This document shows, piece after piece, positions 20,168-29,216 of a stretch of 64,000 nucleotides of DNA (positions within the stretch are counted from its first letter, which is position 1; each line of letters opens with the position of its first letter). The translations under genes were made by a program, and so were the position numbers. The DNA lies in the NCBI RefSeq assembly GCF_000298215.1, contig NZ_BAHD01000034.1, positions 1-64,000 of the forward strand. Direction: 5' to 3'. The notes beneath the pieces were generated by a model. It was not told where the DNA came from. It saw only the letters and a list, made by a program, of their open reading frames with translations, and did no database searches. This stretch comes from Kineosphaera limosa NBRC 100340. Its GTDB lineage: Bacteria; Actinomycetota; Actinomycetes; Actinomycetales; Dermatophilaceae.

Positions 20168-21037
20168 TCAGTGCTGGGCGCGGGCGGAGGCGTAGAGGCA
20201 GACGGTGGCGGCCATGGCCAGGTTCAGGGACTCGGCGTGGCCGTAGAGGGGCACGGCGACGGCTTCGTCGCAGGCCTCCAGCAACTGGGACGGTAGACCC
20301 CAGGCCTCGTTGCCCATCACCCAAGCGTGCGGGCGGGTCAGGTCGGTCTCGAAGAGTCCGGCGTCGCCGCTGCCGTCGGCGGCAAGGGTGCGGATCCCCT
20401 CGGCCCGAAGGCGCTCCAGCAGCGCGGGCACGTCGAGGCCGAGCACGATCGGCAGGTGGAAGTGGGAGCCGACGGCCGAGCGCACGACCTTCGGGTTGTA
20501 CACGTCCACGCTGTCGGTGCCCACGAGCACGGCGTCCGCTCCGGCGGCGTCGGCGCCGCGGATGACGGTGCCGGCGTTGCCGGGGTCCCGCACGTTGGTC
20601 AACACGACGAGCAGGCGCGGCCGCCCCTCCCCCTCCCCTCCGTCTCCGGTCAGCACGTCGGCGAGGGCGACGTCGACCGGGCGGCAGACGGCCAGCAGAC
20701 CCTGCGGGGTGTTGGTGTCACACATGACGCGCAGCACGTCAGCGCTGGTGTCGCGCACGGGAACTCCGGCCTGCGCCGCCGCCTGCAGGATGTCGGCGTG
20801 GCGTTCGCGTCCGGCGGGGTCGGCGAAGACTTCGCGCACGACATCCGGGCGCCAGGCGAGCGCCTCCCGAACGGCCTGGGGCCCCTCGACCAGGAACAGT
20901 CCCTCTCGCGCACGCACAGAGCGCCGGCCCAACCCGGCGACCGAGCGGACCCGCTGCGCCCTGACATTCGTCAGTGGCGCTGCTGCGGGCGCTTCGGTGC
21001 CGGAGGGCCGGCGCTGTGCGGCAGTGGTGTCAGCCAA
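20168..21037 (-). CDS. TrmH/SpoU family RNA methyltransferase (TsnR-like)
   Basis: S-adenosylmethionine-dependent 2'-O-ribose methyltransferase of the SPOUT class, probably acting on 23S rRNA or tRNA. The 289-residue protein has an N-terminal RNA-binding domain (about 25-100; LFLVEGPQAVREAL) and the knotted SPOUT domain with all three motifs: LTNVRDPGNAGTVIRGADAAGAD, WVMGNEAWGL and VPLYGHAESLNLAMAA. Its place between rplT and pheS is the standard actinobacterial arrangement. The start is uncertain: TTG at 21037 is the only canonical alternative codon in the short space after rplT and has no Shine-Dalgarno sequence, so coupling to rplT is likely. Confidence 0.85.
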   Translation of the reverse strand: MADTTAAQRRPSGTEAPAAAPLTNVRAQRVRSVAGLGRRSVRAREGLFLVEGPQAVREALAWRPDVVREVFADPAGRERHADILQAAAQAGVPVRDTSADVLRVMCDTNTPQGLLAVCRPVDVALADVLTGDGGEGEGRPRLLVVLTNVRDPGNAGTVIRGADAAGADAVLVGTDSVDVYNPKVVRSAVGSHFHLPIVLGLDVPALLERLRAEGIRTLAADGSGDAGLFETDLTRPHAWVMGNEAWGLPSQLLEACDEAVAVPLYGHAESLNLAMAATVCLYASARAQH

Positions 21038-21051
21038 CGTGAGGGCGGGGC

Positions 21052-21438
21052 TCAGGCCGCGCTCTCGGTGGACTCGCTCTGCGCGGGCACGTTGGCCTTG
21101 GCGATCTCGACGAGCGTGGCGAAGGCGGCCTCGTCGTTGACGGCGAGCTCGGCGAGCATGCGACGGTCGACCTCGACACCGGCGGCCTTGAGACCCTGGA
21201 TGAAGCGGTTGTACGTCATGCCGTGCGCGCGCGCACCGGCGTTGATGCGCTGGATCCACAGCCGACGGAAGTCACCCTTGCGGGCGCGACGGTCGCGGTA
21301 GGCGTAGCCCAGCGAGTGGGTGACCTGCTCCTTGGCCTTGCGGTACAGGCGGGACCGCTGACCGCGGTAGCCGCTGGCGCGCTCGAGGACGACCCGGCGC
21401 TTCTTCTGGGCGTTGACTGCCCGCTTCACGCGTGCCAC
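21052..21438 (-). CDS. rplT: 50S ribosomal protein bL20
   Basis: Assembly-initiating protein of the large ribosomal subunit. The 128 residues begin [19 protein letters not shown] and contain the typical [10 protein letters not shown] and GFRRLWI-like [19 protein letters not shown] segments. The GTG start at 21438 has AAGGAG upstream. A ten-residue acidic tail ([11 protein letters not shown] end) extends the usual C-terminus. Third gene of the infC-rpmI-rplT operon. Confidence 0.97.
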   Translation of the reverse strand: MARVKRAVNAQKKRRVVLERASGYRGQRSRLYRKAKEQVTHSLGYAYRDRRARKGDFRRLWIQRINAGARAHGMTYNRFIQGLKAAGVEVDRRMLAELAVNDEAAFATLVEIAKANVPAQSESTESAA

Positions 21439-21543
21439 GTGAGTACTCCTTCTACTGATCGGGGGCCGCTGCCAACTGCGGCTGGTGGCGCAGACGGCGT
21501 CGGAGCGCTCCGTGTGGGGCGCCGGCGGCGGGGAGGGGTCGGC

Positions 21544-21738
21544 TTACTTGCCGAGCAGCTTCTTGACCTTCTTGGCGTCCTGCGGGGCCAGCTCCACGTC
21601 GTTCGCGATGCGACGGGTGAACTTGCTGGACTTGCGCTCCAGCAGGTGACGGCCGCCGGCCTGCTCGCGCATGACCTTGCCCTTGCCGGTCAGGCGGAAA
21701 CGCTTCTTGGCGCCGCTGTGCGTCTTCATCTTCGGCAT
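21544..21738 (-). CDS. rpmI: 50S ribosomal protein bL35
   Basis: Small basic 64-residue ribosomal protein with the typical start [21 protein letters not shown] and the [14 protein letters not shown] centre. The ATG at 21738 follows GGAG at about 8 bases. It lies between infC and rplT, with 74 bp to infC and 105 bp to rplT, the conserved order of this operon. Confidence 0.97.
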   Translation of the reverse strand: MPKMKTHSGAKKRFRLTGKGKVMREQAGGRHLLERKSSKFTRRIANDVELAPQDAKKVKKLLGK

Positions 21739-21812
21739 GGTGAGCCGATCTCCTTCGTGCGTTGGGGTCCCGCCCGGTCGGGCGACACCGTGGTGCGTCT
21801 CGGACGTCGTGC

Positions 21813-22445
21813 TCAGGCCTGAGCGGCCTGCGCCACGTCCTCCGTGGTCGGTGCGGACTCCGCCTCTGCTCCCGCTTCGCCCTGCTCGGCGCGTGCGCTG
21901 TCGCGCCGACGCCGCTGCTCAGCCTTCGCGTCCGCCTTCTTCTTCGTCGGGCCGAGCACCATGATCATGTTGCGGCCGTCCTGCTTGGGGGCGCTCTCAA
22001 CGAAGCCGAGCTCGGTGACGTCCTGCGCGAGCCGCTGCAGCAGCCGGTAGCCCAGCTCGGGGCGGGACTGCTCGCGGCCGCGGAACATGATCGTGACCTT
22101 GACCTTGTCGCCCGCGTTGAGGAAGCGGACCACGTGGCCCTTCTTCGTCTCGTAGTCGTGCGGGTCGATCTTCGGTCGGAGCTTGATCTCCTTGATGACC
22201 GTGTTGACCTGGTTCTTGCGGGCCTCACGGGCCTTCAGGGCAGCCTCGTACTTGTACTTGCCGAAGTCCATGAGCTTGGCGACCGGGGGGTTGGCCATGG
22301 GCGCAACCTCGACGAGATCGAGGTCGACCTCGCCGGCGAGCCGCAGGGCCTCTTCGATCTTGACGATCCCGACCTGCTCGCCGTTGGGCCCGACGAGTCG
22401 GACCTGCGGAACTCGGATGCGGTCGTTGATACGAGGATCGCTGAT
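21813..22445 (-). CDS. infC: Translation initiation factor IF-3, proposed ATC start
   Basis: Binds the 30S subunit, proofreads start-codon selection and prevents subunit joining. The protein has the N-domain ([24 protein letters not shown]; about 1-80), a basic linker around [16 protein letters not shown] and the C-domain (about 85-175; [29 protein letters not shown]). A 30-residue acidic/Ala tail follows. I place the start at ATC (22443-22445) because AAGGAG stands exactly 6 bases before it and homology begins there, matching the rare-start autocontrol known for infC. An ATG at 22460, whose second and third codons are the AAGGAG itself, is the conventional alternative (215 residues). Confidence 0.93.
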   Translation of the reverse strand: MSDPRINDRIRVPQVRLVGPNGEQVGIVKIEEALRLAGEVDLDLVEVAPMANPPVAKLMDFGKYKYEAALKAREARKNQVNTVIKEIKLRPKIDPHDYETKKGHVVRFLNAGDKVKVTIMFRGREQSRPELGYRLLQRLAQDVTELGFVESAPKQDGRNMIMVLGPTKKKADAKAEQRRRRDSARAEQGEAGAEAESAPTTEDVAQAAQA

Positions 22446-22800
22446 GTCGTGCTCCTTCATGTCGGTGCTACTGGAGGGGTGCCGCTCCGGGCGTGGGCCC
22501 GACGCGGGTGATCTCGCACCGCGGGGAGCTATTCACCCGCCCGGCGTCGAGGACATCGACCCGGACAGACGAAAGGCCCTCCGCGAGGCATCCCGCGAAA
22601 GGCCGAATCACCACCTGAGTGCCACTGGTTGTCGACCGATACGGTCGAGCGGCACCCGCAAACCTGAGGTTGCGTATCCGTGGACCCGGCAGCCTGGGCG
22701 GCTGACGCGGGTGGAAGCGTGGTGAGCGGCTTCTCTTGGGCGGCCGAGCACGCAGGCACGACCGATCGCCGTCTAGCTTACCAGTCGGCGTGACCAGCCC
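22446..22800 (-). promoter_or_regulatory. Long structured leader and promoter of infC-rpmI-rplT
   Basis: No gene is seen here. The minus strand carries a promoter-like TTGGCG, 19-bp spacer, TAAGCT near 22775-22815, then about 320 bases of leader. The leader contains a perfect 7-bp hairpin with a 3-base loop (22632-22648; TCGACCG arms), enclosed by GTGCC/GGCAC pairing, and downstream the attenuator-like stem. This resembles ribosomal-protein leader control of infC operons in other phyla, but no known leader family could be assigned by eye. Confidence 0.45.
22568..22604 (-). terminator. Attenuator-like hairpin in the infC leader
   Basis: On the minus strand GGCC-TTT-CGCG-loop-CGCG-GA-GGGCC (22575-22604) forms a two-part stem and is followed by TTTCGT. 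It lies about 125 bases before the infC start, in the transcript leader, so it may terminate or attenuate transcription of the operon when translation factors or ribosomal protein are in excess. Confidence 0.45.
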
Positions 22801-22888
22801 GCCAATCGTCGTTGGCGCTCTGGCTCGCCGGCCTCCCGACTCGACGACCCGGCCCGTGGTCGGCGCATGTTCTTGTCGTGGGCGCGCC

Positions 22889-23185
22889 TTAGGCGGCGGC
22901 TCGGCGTGGGGTCTTGTTGCGGAGCAGGAGGGCGACGGAGATCGCCGCGAAAGCGACCCCCAGAGCGAGAACGCCGCCGGCCTGCGCAGTTGCCTGTGAG
23001 CCGCCCGGGGCAGCGTCGGCCAGAGTGGCGTTCCGCTGGACCCAAGCGACGAGGGTCGCGGCCGCCGCGAGCCAGAGCGCAACCGGCAGTGCGCGGAGCC
23101 GACGCGCCACGAAGGCCGCCGCGGGAGGGCCCAACACGATGAAGCCCGCGAGCAGTGGCGGGCCGAACAGCTCGATGAACGACAC
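22889..23185 (-). CDS. Small predicted membrane protein, unknown function
   Basis: A 98-residue protein with two or three hydrophobic segments: about 2-22 (FIELFGPPLLAGFIVLGPPAA), 32-46 (PVALWLAAAATLVAWV) and 66-88 (GGVLALGVAFAAISVALLL), ending in a short basic tail. I recognise no family. GTG at 23185 is preferred over longer forms because GAGGAG lies 6 bases before it. It stands alone between the infC promoter and the divergent DUF222 gene. Confidence 0.6.
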   Translation of the reverse strand: MSFIELFGPPLLAGFIVLGPPAAAFVARRLRALPVALWLAAAATLVAWVQRNATLADAAPGGSQATAQAGGVLALGVAFAAISVALLLRNKTPRRAAA

Positions 23186-23416
23186 CCCGCCCTCCTCTTC
23201 TGTTGCGCGTCTACACCCACCCCTGATCTCGCTCATCTGATCGACAGTTTGCGCGAATTCGCTTCGGAGATATGGGTATTCATGCACCAACTGGTCAGCT
23301 TCTCAAGGTGCGGACACATGTTCCCATTCTGACTTCTCACCTGTAGTCTAGAGACAGACTTAGCGCCACCTAGACGGGTGACGTCGCCGTCTTCCGTGCC
23401 GTGCTTTGGGGGTGTC

Positions 23417-25381
23417 ATGTCTGGGTGGGAATGGGAGAACATCGGGGGCTCCTTCGACGAGACAATGCTGCCGCCCACCGTCAGCGACTTCTGCGACTGT
23501 GTCGTCGTCGACGAGTCGGGCAATTGCGAGCACGCTGTATCCATCCCGGTCACGCCGCAGATGTACGAGCACTTCCTGGCGCACGGCGTGTGGCCCGATC
23601 CGCAGGCCATCGGTGCGCCTGGGGCATCCGGTGAGCTTGCGGCATCCGGTGATGACGCGATCGACATCCCGGAGGGGATTCCCGATGACTTCTCGCTGGC
23701 TGCGGCATCCTCGGAGTTGCAGCACTGGGAGTCGCTGGTGGCGCGGGTCGAGGTGCGGCGCGCGCGACTGTTGGGGTGGATGGTCGAGCAGCAGACGCAG
23801 ATCGATGTGCGCCGCTGGCAGGTCGAGAACTCGACCGAGGACGAGCCGAGCGCGTCGGCCGTCGCGGGATTGCGGGCGGGGGCGCGGACCTCGGTGGTCG
23901 ACACCATGACGGCGGTGTGTGGCGGGTTCCGGGGCGCCTGGCTGGATCGGGCCCGGCTGGGGACCGCACCGCCGGAGTTGGCCCAGAAGCTGAAGCCAGC
24001 GGTCGCTGCGGGCGATTTGAATACGTTCCAGGCCTCGACGCTGCTGCGGGAGTCCGAGGAGCTGGACATCACCGCGCACCAGCGGGCGGCGCTGATCGAC
24101 TCGGTCGTGGAGCACGCGCAGGGATACCGGGCGCGGCGTGGGATTCCGGTGTCGCAGCCGTTGTTCCGGTCCCGAGTGCGCAAGGCCGCGTTGGAGCATG
24201 CGGGGCCGGTCAAGCAGAAGCAGGCCGCGCAGGATCGGCGGCGGGTGAAGTTGTTCGGGATGGACGATGGGCAGGCCGGACTGGAGCTCCACGGCCCCGA
24301 GACCCGGGTGACGGCGGCGATGGCGCGGCTGGATGCGGTGGCCCGCAGCGTGAAGGCGGCCGGGGATCAGCGAACCTTGGAGCAGTTGCGCGCGGACGCC
24401 GCGCTCGATCTGCTGATCTTCGGCCAGCCCGAGCAGGAGGCCGCCACGAGCATCGATCACCCCGGCGAGGGCGGCTGGCCACCCGCGGTCGTCAACGTCG
24501 CCATCTCGGCCGCGTCGCTACTGGGCGCCAACCAGGCTCCCGGGATGCTGGAAAGCACCTGGGCCGCCGCGCAGACCATCCGAGAGCTGGCCCACGCCCG
24601 CGGGAGTGCGTGGCGGCGGATCGTGGTCGACCCGGTCACCGGGTACGCGGTGAACGCCACCGTGGACTCCTACCGGCCGACCGCAGAGATGGCGCGGGTC
24701 GTGCGGGCCCGGGACGGGCGCTGCCGGGCGCCAGGCTGCATCCGACCCGCCGCGCACGCCCAACTCGACCACGTCCAAGAACGCCGCGACGACGGGCCGA
24801 CGAAGGGCAACAACCTCCAAGACCTGTGCACCGGGCACCATCCAGCCAAGAGTCGCCGCCACTGGTCCGCCCAGATGGACGATGCCGGCGTCGTCACCTG
24901 GCGTCTGACGGACGGCACCATCACCAGCACCTACCCCATGGACTATCGCGAGTTCGGCGTCCACGACGCCCACAACAACAGTCACGCCGGTCACGCCGGT
25001 GACGGGGGTGACGGGGGTGGCGGTGGTGACGGCGGCGGTGACGGTGAGGGCGGCGGCAGTGACGGTGAGGGCGGTGATGGGAGCCTGGGAAGGAGCAGTG
25101 AGGCCTCGGGCGCAAAGACGCCAGACTCGGCGCAAGGGGCACCGCAGTCGACCGAGTGCTCCTCGAGCCGCGACGCCAGGCACATCGACCCGCACATCGA
25201 CCCGCACGACGACCCCTTGGCCGAGTATCACGCCGGCCGGCAACTCGATGCGCAGCTCGAACTCGCCCGGGAGAACCGAGGCCTGCGAGAGCAGATCGAC
25301 TCCCTACGGGAGCAGTCCGACTCCCTTCACGCCCAGCTGGACAGGGTCAACAAGGTGCTCGCCGAAAACCCGCCGTTCTGA
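23417..25381 (+). CDS. DUF222 / HNH endonuclease protein (13E12 repeat family)
   Basis: A 654-residue protein typical of multi-copy actinobacterial 13E12 elements. The DUF222 domain covers about residues 90-400. The C-terminal HNH domain lies at about 434-476: CRAPGC supplies zinc cysteines, AQLDHV the first histidine, GPTKGNNLQDLC the central Asn, and TGHHPAKS the last histidine, so the nuclease looks intact. A Gly/Asp-rich linker (about 524-559), encoded by GGTGAC-type DNA repeats, and a C-terminal coiled coil (about 608-654; heptads in LREQIDSLREQ) are extra. Start ATG at 23417; an in-frame GTG at 23378 is possible. Single gene between infC and the his operon; biological role not established. 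Confidence 0.85.
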   Translation: MSGWEWENIGGSFDETMLPPTVSDFCDCVVVDESGNCEHAVSIPVTPQMYEHFLAHGVWPDPQAIGAPGASGELAASGDDAIDIPEGIPDDFSLAAASSELQHWESLVARVEVRRARLLGWMVEQQTQIDVRRWQVENSTEDEPSASAVAGLRAGARTSVVDTMTAVCGGFRGAWLDRARLGTAPPELAQKLKPAVAAGDLNTFQASTLLRESEELDITAHQRAALIDSVVEHAQGYRARRGIPVSQPLFRSRVRKAALEHAGPVKQKQAAQDRRRVKLFGMDDGQAGLELHGPETRVTAAMARLDAVARSVKAAGDQRTLEQLRADAALDLLIFGQPEQEAATSIDHPGEGGWPPAVVNVAISAASLLGANQAPGMLESTWAAAQTIRELAHARGSAWRRIVVDPVTGYAVNATVDSYRPTAEMARVVRARDGRCRAPGCIRPAAHAQLDHVQERRDDGPTKGNNLQDLCTGHHPAKSRRHWSAQMDDAGVVTWRLTDGTITSTYPMDYREFGVHDAHNNSHAGHAGDGGDGGGGGDGGGDGEGGGSDGEGGDGSLGRSSEASGAKTPDSAQGAPQSTECSSSRDARHIDPHIDPHDDPLAEYHAGRQLDAQLELARENRGLREQIDSLREQSDSLHAQLDRVNKVLAENPPF

Positions 25382-25422
25382 ACAACCCGAAGCTGCTGCT
25401 CCTCGCCCTGCTTCACGCACCC

Positions 25423-25471
25423 TGACCGTCTCCAATGCACACTGTTCTGTGCGAGAGGCCTCCGACGGTCA
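25423..25471. terminator. Nested inverted repeat between convergent genes, probable terminator
   Basis: The outer arms TGACCGTC (25423-25430) and GACGGTCA (25464-25471) are perfect, and inside them GCACA / TGTGC forms a second stem. The element sits in the 103-bp gap between the DUF222 gene and the converging sseB-like gene. No other feature is visible in the gap. Confidence 0.45.
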
Positions 25472-25484
25472 ACGCTCCGGCCGG

Positions 25485-26423
25485 TCAAGCGCTGCGCAGG
25501 ACCATGGCGAGGTCGTCGACCCGGATGCGGACCTCGGGGTCGGCGGCCAGCGACTCGCCCACGATGCCGGCCAACTCGCGGACCGCCTCCTGCGGCAGTC
25601 CCTCACGCAAAGTGAGGACCACCCGCGTGACGCCGGGTGCGTGCACCGAGCCGTCGGCCAGGTCGGCCGCAACGATGTCCGGACGACCCGCGATCGCTCG
25701 GGACAGGGCCACGCGGACGACCTCGTCCTCGTGCGCCGGGCGCCAGGGGTGCCCCTGGGCCAGCGCCCAGATCTGACTCAACCGCAGCACCTGCGCCGGG
25801 GCGCCCTGCGGGCCCGTGCCCAAGTCCAAGAGCACCGCGTCACACGCGTCCTCGACCGCGGCCCTCGCCGCATCCCCCGCCCGCACCGGCACCGGACGGC
25901 CCTGCGGGCGCCACTGCGCCAGCGAGTCCAGGCCCGTGAACAGCGGCATCGCCCGACGACCGTCCGGCGCCGTGAGCACCGGCATCGCCATGTCCGACTG
26001 CACCTCGCGGCGCAGACCCCCAGGCGTCGACTCCTCGACGTCCGAGGCCACCGCCTCGATCGCCACAAACAGCCGGGCTGAGGCCAGCGCCGCCATCAAC
26101 TCCGCCTCCGCGCGCGCGATCGCCTGCAGATCAGCCTTGCCGCCCTCGGTCACCTCCGCCGCCGCCAGCGTCGACAGGGCAGCGCGCACCGCCGCGTCCG
26201 GCTCGCCCTGGTCCCCCGCGAACGGGGAGCCAGTCACCTCGCGGCCCTGCCACGGCGTCCCCGCCGTGTCCGCCCCCTCCGCGGCATCGTGCCCGTGCAA
26301 GCGTTGATGGCCCGCGAAGGGTCCGGCGGCGGGTTCGCCCACCGCGCCCCCGAGCCGGCCGGCCGGTTCGCCCTCGGGGTGGTGGCCGTGGCCGTGGCCG
26401 TGGCCGTGGGGGTCGCCCATCAT
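25485..26423 (-). CDS. SseB family protein with histidine-rich N-terminus
   Basis: A 312-residue protein. The C-terminal 240 residues match the SseB N-terminal-type domain found next to hisA and infC in actinobacteria ([25 protein letters not shown] and [21 protein letters not shown]); its biochemical role is unknown. Residues 6-15 are an alternating His-Gly run encoded by GGCCAC repeats, followed by a Gly/Pro-rich linker, which could bind metal (inference). The ATG at 26423 overlaps the hisA stop (ATGA), so it is the last gene of the his operon by translation coupling. A second ATG follows directly. Confidence 0.8.
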   Translation of the reverse strand: MMGDPHGHGHGHGHHPEGEPAGRLGGAVGEPAAGPFAGHQRLHGHDAAEGADTAGTPWQGREVTGSPFAGDQGEPDAAVRAALSTLAAAEVTEGGKADLQAIARAEAELMAALASARLFVAIEAVASDVEESTPGGLRREVQSDMAMPVLTAPDGRRAMPLFTGLDSLAQWRPQGRPVPVRAGDAARAAVEDACDAVLLDLGTGPQGAPAQVLRLSQIWALAQGHPWRPAHEDEVVRVALSRAIAGRPDIVAADLADGSVHAPGVTRVVLTLREGLPQEAVRELAGIVGESLAADPEVRIRVDDLAMVLRSA

Positions 26424-27211
26424 GGCCGCCCGGCCACGTCGAGGGCCTGCGTGAGGGTGAACGCACCCTTGTAGAGGGCGGATCCGATGATCGCCCCCTC
26501 CACACCCTGCGGCACCAGGGCGCGCAAGGCGGCGACATCCTCGAGCGTCGAGACTCCCCCTGAGGCCACGACCGGGCGGTCCGTGCGGGCACACACCTCT
26601 TGCAGCAGACCCAGGTTCGGGCCGGCGAGCATGCCGTCCTTGGCCACATCGGTCACCACGTAGCGGGCGCAACCCTCCTCGTCCAGGCGAGCCAGTGTCT
26701 CCCACAGGTCACCGCCCTCGCGGGTCCAGCCGCGGGCGGCCAGCGTCGTGCCACGCACATCGAGGCCGATGGCGACGCGGTCGCCGTGCTCCGCGATGAC
26801 GTTGGCCGTCCACTCCGGATTCTCCAACGCCGCCGTCCCGATGTTGACCCGACGACAACCCGTCGAGAGGGCCCGCTCCAGCGTGTCGCTGTCGCGGATC
26901 CCCCCCGACAGCTCCACCTGCAGATCCAGCGTCCCGACGATCGAGGCCAGCAGTTCGTGGTTGCTGCCGCGACCGAACGCCGCGTCGAGGTCGACCAGGT
27001 GCAGCCACTGCGCCCCGGCCTCCTGCCACGCCAACGCCGCCTGCAGGGGGTCTCCGAAGTCCCAGCCGGAACCCGCCACGCCCTGCTGCAACTGCACCGC
27101 GCGGCCATCGACGACATCGACCGCCGGCAACAGCTCCAGCAGCGGCGCCCCGGAGAGTGAGGTGGGCGTGGCGGGGCCGGTCTCGTCGGTCTGGGGCTTA
27201 GGGGTGTTCAT
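26420..27211 (-). CDS. hisA: ProFAR isomerase HisA, probably bifunctional PriA
   Basis: TIM-barrel isomerase of histidine synthesis. In actinobacteria lacking trpF the same enzyme (PriA) also isomerises phosphoribosylanthranilate for tryptophan. The 263-residue protein has the catalytic aspartates in PAVDVVDG and [15 protein letters not shown] and the phosphate loops VELSGGIRD and VVASGGVST. An N-terminal extension of about 25 Pro/Thr-rich residues is unusual. ATG at 27211 has GAGAGG about 5 bases upstream. A 90-bp gap separates it from hisH. Confidence 0.92.
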   Translation of the reverse strand: MNTPKPQTDETGPATPTSLSGAPLLELLPAVDVVDGRAVQLQQGVAGSGWDFGDPLQAALAWQEAGAQWLHLVDLDAAFGRGSNHELLASIVGTLDLQVELSGGIRDSDTLERALSTGCRRVNIGTAALENPEWTANVIAEHGDRVAIGLDVRGTTLAARGWTREGGDLWETLARLDEEGCARYVVTDVAKDGMLAGPNLGLLQEVCARTDRPVVASGGVSTLEDVAALRALVPQGVEGAIIGSALYKGAFTLTQALDVAGRP

Positions 27212-27301
27212 CGTGCCTCTCTCATCGGTGGGCTACTAGCTCGGCCATTCGTCCGGCTTTCGGGCGCCGAGTCGTCGGCCAATCGTCGGCCAGTCGCGTT
27301 C

Positions 27302-28324
27302 TCACAAGGTCTGGAGCCAGTTGCCCAGTAGCGCGGCTCCGGCATCACCGGACTTCTCGGGGTGAAACTGGGTGGCCCACAGCGGGCCGTTCTCGACGGC
27401 CGCCACGAACGGGGCACCGTGCTCCGACCACGTGACGAGCGGTGCCACTCGGGCGAACGCACCCTCGGGGTGCAGCGTCCACTCCTGCGCGGCGTAGGAG
27501 TGCACGAAGTAGAAACGCTCGTGGCCCGCCCCGGCGAACAGCGCGGAGTGGGCCGGCGCCGAGACGGTGTTCCAGCCCATGTGTGGCACGACCTGCGCGG
27601 GGAGCCGGGTCACGGTGCCCGGCCACTGCGCGAGGCCCGGTTGTGGCGCCCCGACGCTGGGTTCCGCGGAGGCGTCGAACAGCACCTGCATGCCGACGCA
27701 GATCCCGAAGACGGGTCGCCCCCCGGCCAGTCGCACGTCGATGAGCCTCGGCCCGTCGACGGCGCGCAGCCCGGCGGCGCAGGCGTGAAAGTTGCCGACC
27801 CCGGGCACCAGCAGACCATCGGCGCCCAGCGCCGCAACAGGGTCAGCGGTCAGCTCCACGGCCGCACCGAGGCGCTGCAGCATTCGCACCGCGGAGCGCA
27901 CGTTGCCGCTGCCGTAGTCCAGCACCACCACCCGCGGTGATCGGCGGTGAGAGCCGGCAGCGGAGGCCGTCACGAGATCGCCGTCAGGCGGCTCGCCGTC
28001 GGTGGCCGCTCCCACACTGCCCGATGCCGCTGGCGGGTCACCGGACGCTTCGTCAGCCGATGTGTCAGCCGGTTCGTCGGTTGGTTCGCCCGCCGGTTCG
28101 TCGGTTGGTTCGTCGGTTGGTTCGTCAGCCGGTTCGTCGACTAGGTCCGGGTCGGCCGACCCGTCGTCCGTGTCGCCGCCCTCCGACTCGGACTCCGACT
28201 CCGAACCCTCTGGACCAGACTCCGGCGTCGGAGCCTCGGTCTCCTCCTGTTGCCGCTGGCCGTGGACCTTGGGCCGGGCGTCGGAGTGGCGGCCGATCAT
28301 CTTGGGGTCGATCGGGGGCAGCAT
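27302..28324 (-). CDS. hisH: Imidazole glycerol phosphate synthase glutaminase subunit with acidic N-terminal extension
   Basis: Supplies ammonia from glutamine to HisF for imidazole ring formation. The class I amidotransferase domain occupies residues 131-340 with the nucleophile in GICVGMQ (Cys209) and the His/Glu pair in TQFHPEKSG. The first 130 residues are an acidic, disordered-looking extension with Ser-Glu runs (40-48) and Asp-Glu-Pro repeats (63-87). The far ATG at 28324 has GGAGG 6 bases upstream and lies one base after the previous stop, so the extension looks genuine; an internal GTG near residue 118 lacks such a site. hisF is not in this window. Confidence 0.88.
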   Translation of the reverse strand: MLPPIDPKMIGRHSDARPKVHGQRQQEETEAPTPESGPEGSESESESEGGDTDDGSADPDLVDEPADEPTDEPTDEPAGEPTDEPADTSADEASGDPPAASGSVGAATDGEPPDGDLVTASAAGSHRRSPRVVVLDYGSGNVRSAVRMLQRLGAAVELTADPVAALGADGLLVPGVGNFHACAAGLRAVDGPRLIDVRLAGGRPVFGICVGMQVLFDASAEPSVGAPQPGLAQWPGTVTRLPAQVVPHMGWNTVSAPAHSALFAGAGHERFYFVHSYAAQEWTLHPEGAFARVAPLVTWSEHGAPFVAAVENGPLWATQFHPEKSGDAGAALLGNWLQTL

Positions 28325-28325
28325 G

Positions 28326-29216
28326 TCAGGCCTCCATCTCGATGCGGTACCTCGCCTCTTCGGAGACGAGGCGGTCGAACGCCCGGGCGTGCCGGGCGGC
28401 GGGCTCGACGAGGCGCGCGCCGGGCAGGTCGGTGATGTCGAGGTCGCCGCTCAGCAGCGGGGCACCGGGCAAGTCGAGCAGGTCGAGCACGTCGCGCAGC
28501 AGCGTGATCGCGTCGCCGCGGCCGTCGCGCAGCCGGTCGCGCAGGCGCTGCGAGCGCTGCGCCGCTTCCCGTTCAGGCAACGCGGTGCCGGCCCCGGAGT
28601 CCAGCGCGGAGTCCAGCGCCGAGTCCACCGCGGAATCCACCGCCGATGCCGCCGCGGAGTCTGCGCTTACCGACGCGGAGTCTGCGCTTGCCACGGATGC
28701 TGCGCTGGAATCCCGCGCAGAGTCACGAATTGCGTCCTTCGCGGAGTCCCGCGCGGAGTCCCGCGCGGAGTCCTGGGCGGAGTCGGCGCCGAGCAGGCCG
28801 GCGGCGGTCAGCAGGTCGGCCGGGCGCGCCCCGGGCAGCCCCACGGGTGGCACGAGCCCGTCGCGGGGGGTCCAGATCGCCCACCGAGGCACCGACCGCC
28901 ACGCCGCGGGATGCACGGTGACGGTGGCCTGCCGCCCGAGCTGGAAGAAGCCCAGGGTCGGGCGCATCCACACGCCGGCGGGTCGGCCGGCCATGCTGGC
29001 GACTGCGTCGTCGTAGGGATAGCGGGCCCGCGCGGGACCGCTGGGCATGACGACGCTCCATCCCTCCAGCGGCGCGACGATGACCGCACTCAGCCCGCGG
29101 CGCGACCACGCGACCGCCGTCTCGGGACGGCACCGCGAGAGCAGGATGCCGCGCCCCGAGGAGATCGCCCGCCGACCGCGTCGCGCGGCCAGCGCTTTAG
29201 AGGCTGCCCTTGGCAC
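28326..29216 (-). CDS. Conserved-position protein of unknown function in the his operon, with Asp-Ser repeats
   Basis: A 296-residue protein between hisB and hisH, where many actinobacteria carry a similar unnamed gene. The N-terminal 145 residues look folded ([57 protein letters not shown]). Residues about 150-210 are a low-complexity run of Asp-Ser-Ala type repeats. The C-terminal 80 residues are helical and acidic. GTG at 29216 overlaps the hisB end by 20 bases and follows GGGGTG; internal starts are possible. No function can be assigned. Confidence 0.7.
   Translation of the reverse strand: MPRAASKALAARRGRRAISSGRGILLSRCRPETAVAWSRRGLSAVIVAPLEGWSVVMPSGPARARYPYDDAVASMAGRPAGVWMRPTLGFFQLGRQATVTVHPAAWRSVPRWAIWTPRDGLVPPVGLPGARPADLLTAAGLLGADSAQDSARDSARDSAKDAIRDSARDSSAASVASADSASVSADSAAASAVDSAVDSALDSALDSGAGTALPEREAAQRSQRLRDRLRDGRGDAITLLRDVLDLLDLPGAPLLSGDLDITDLPGARLVEPAARHARAFDRLVSEEARYRIEMEA

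Noticed and set aside
22461-22760. T-box riboswitch in the infC leader
   Set aside because: The conserved T-box bulge sequence was not found, and the gene is not an amino-acid or synthetase gene.
25000-25100. Tandem GGTGAC-like repeat considered as a CRISPR or satellite
   Set aside because: It is in frame inside the DUF222/HNH gene and encodes a Gly/Asp linker; there are no regular spacers.
28060-28140. 12-bp tandem repeat considered as an independent non-coding element
   Set aside because: It is in frame within hisH and encodes the Asp-Glu-Pro repeats, with a supported start upstream.
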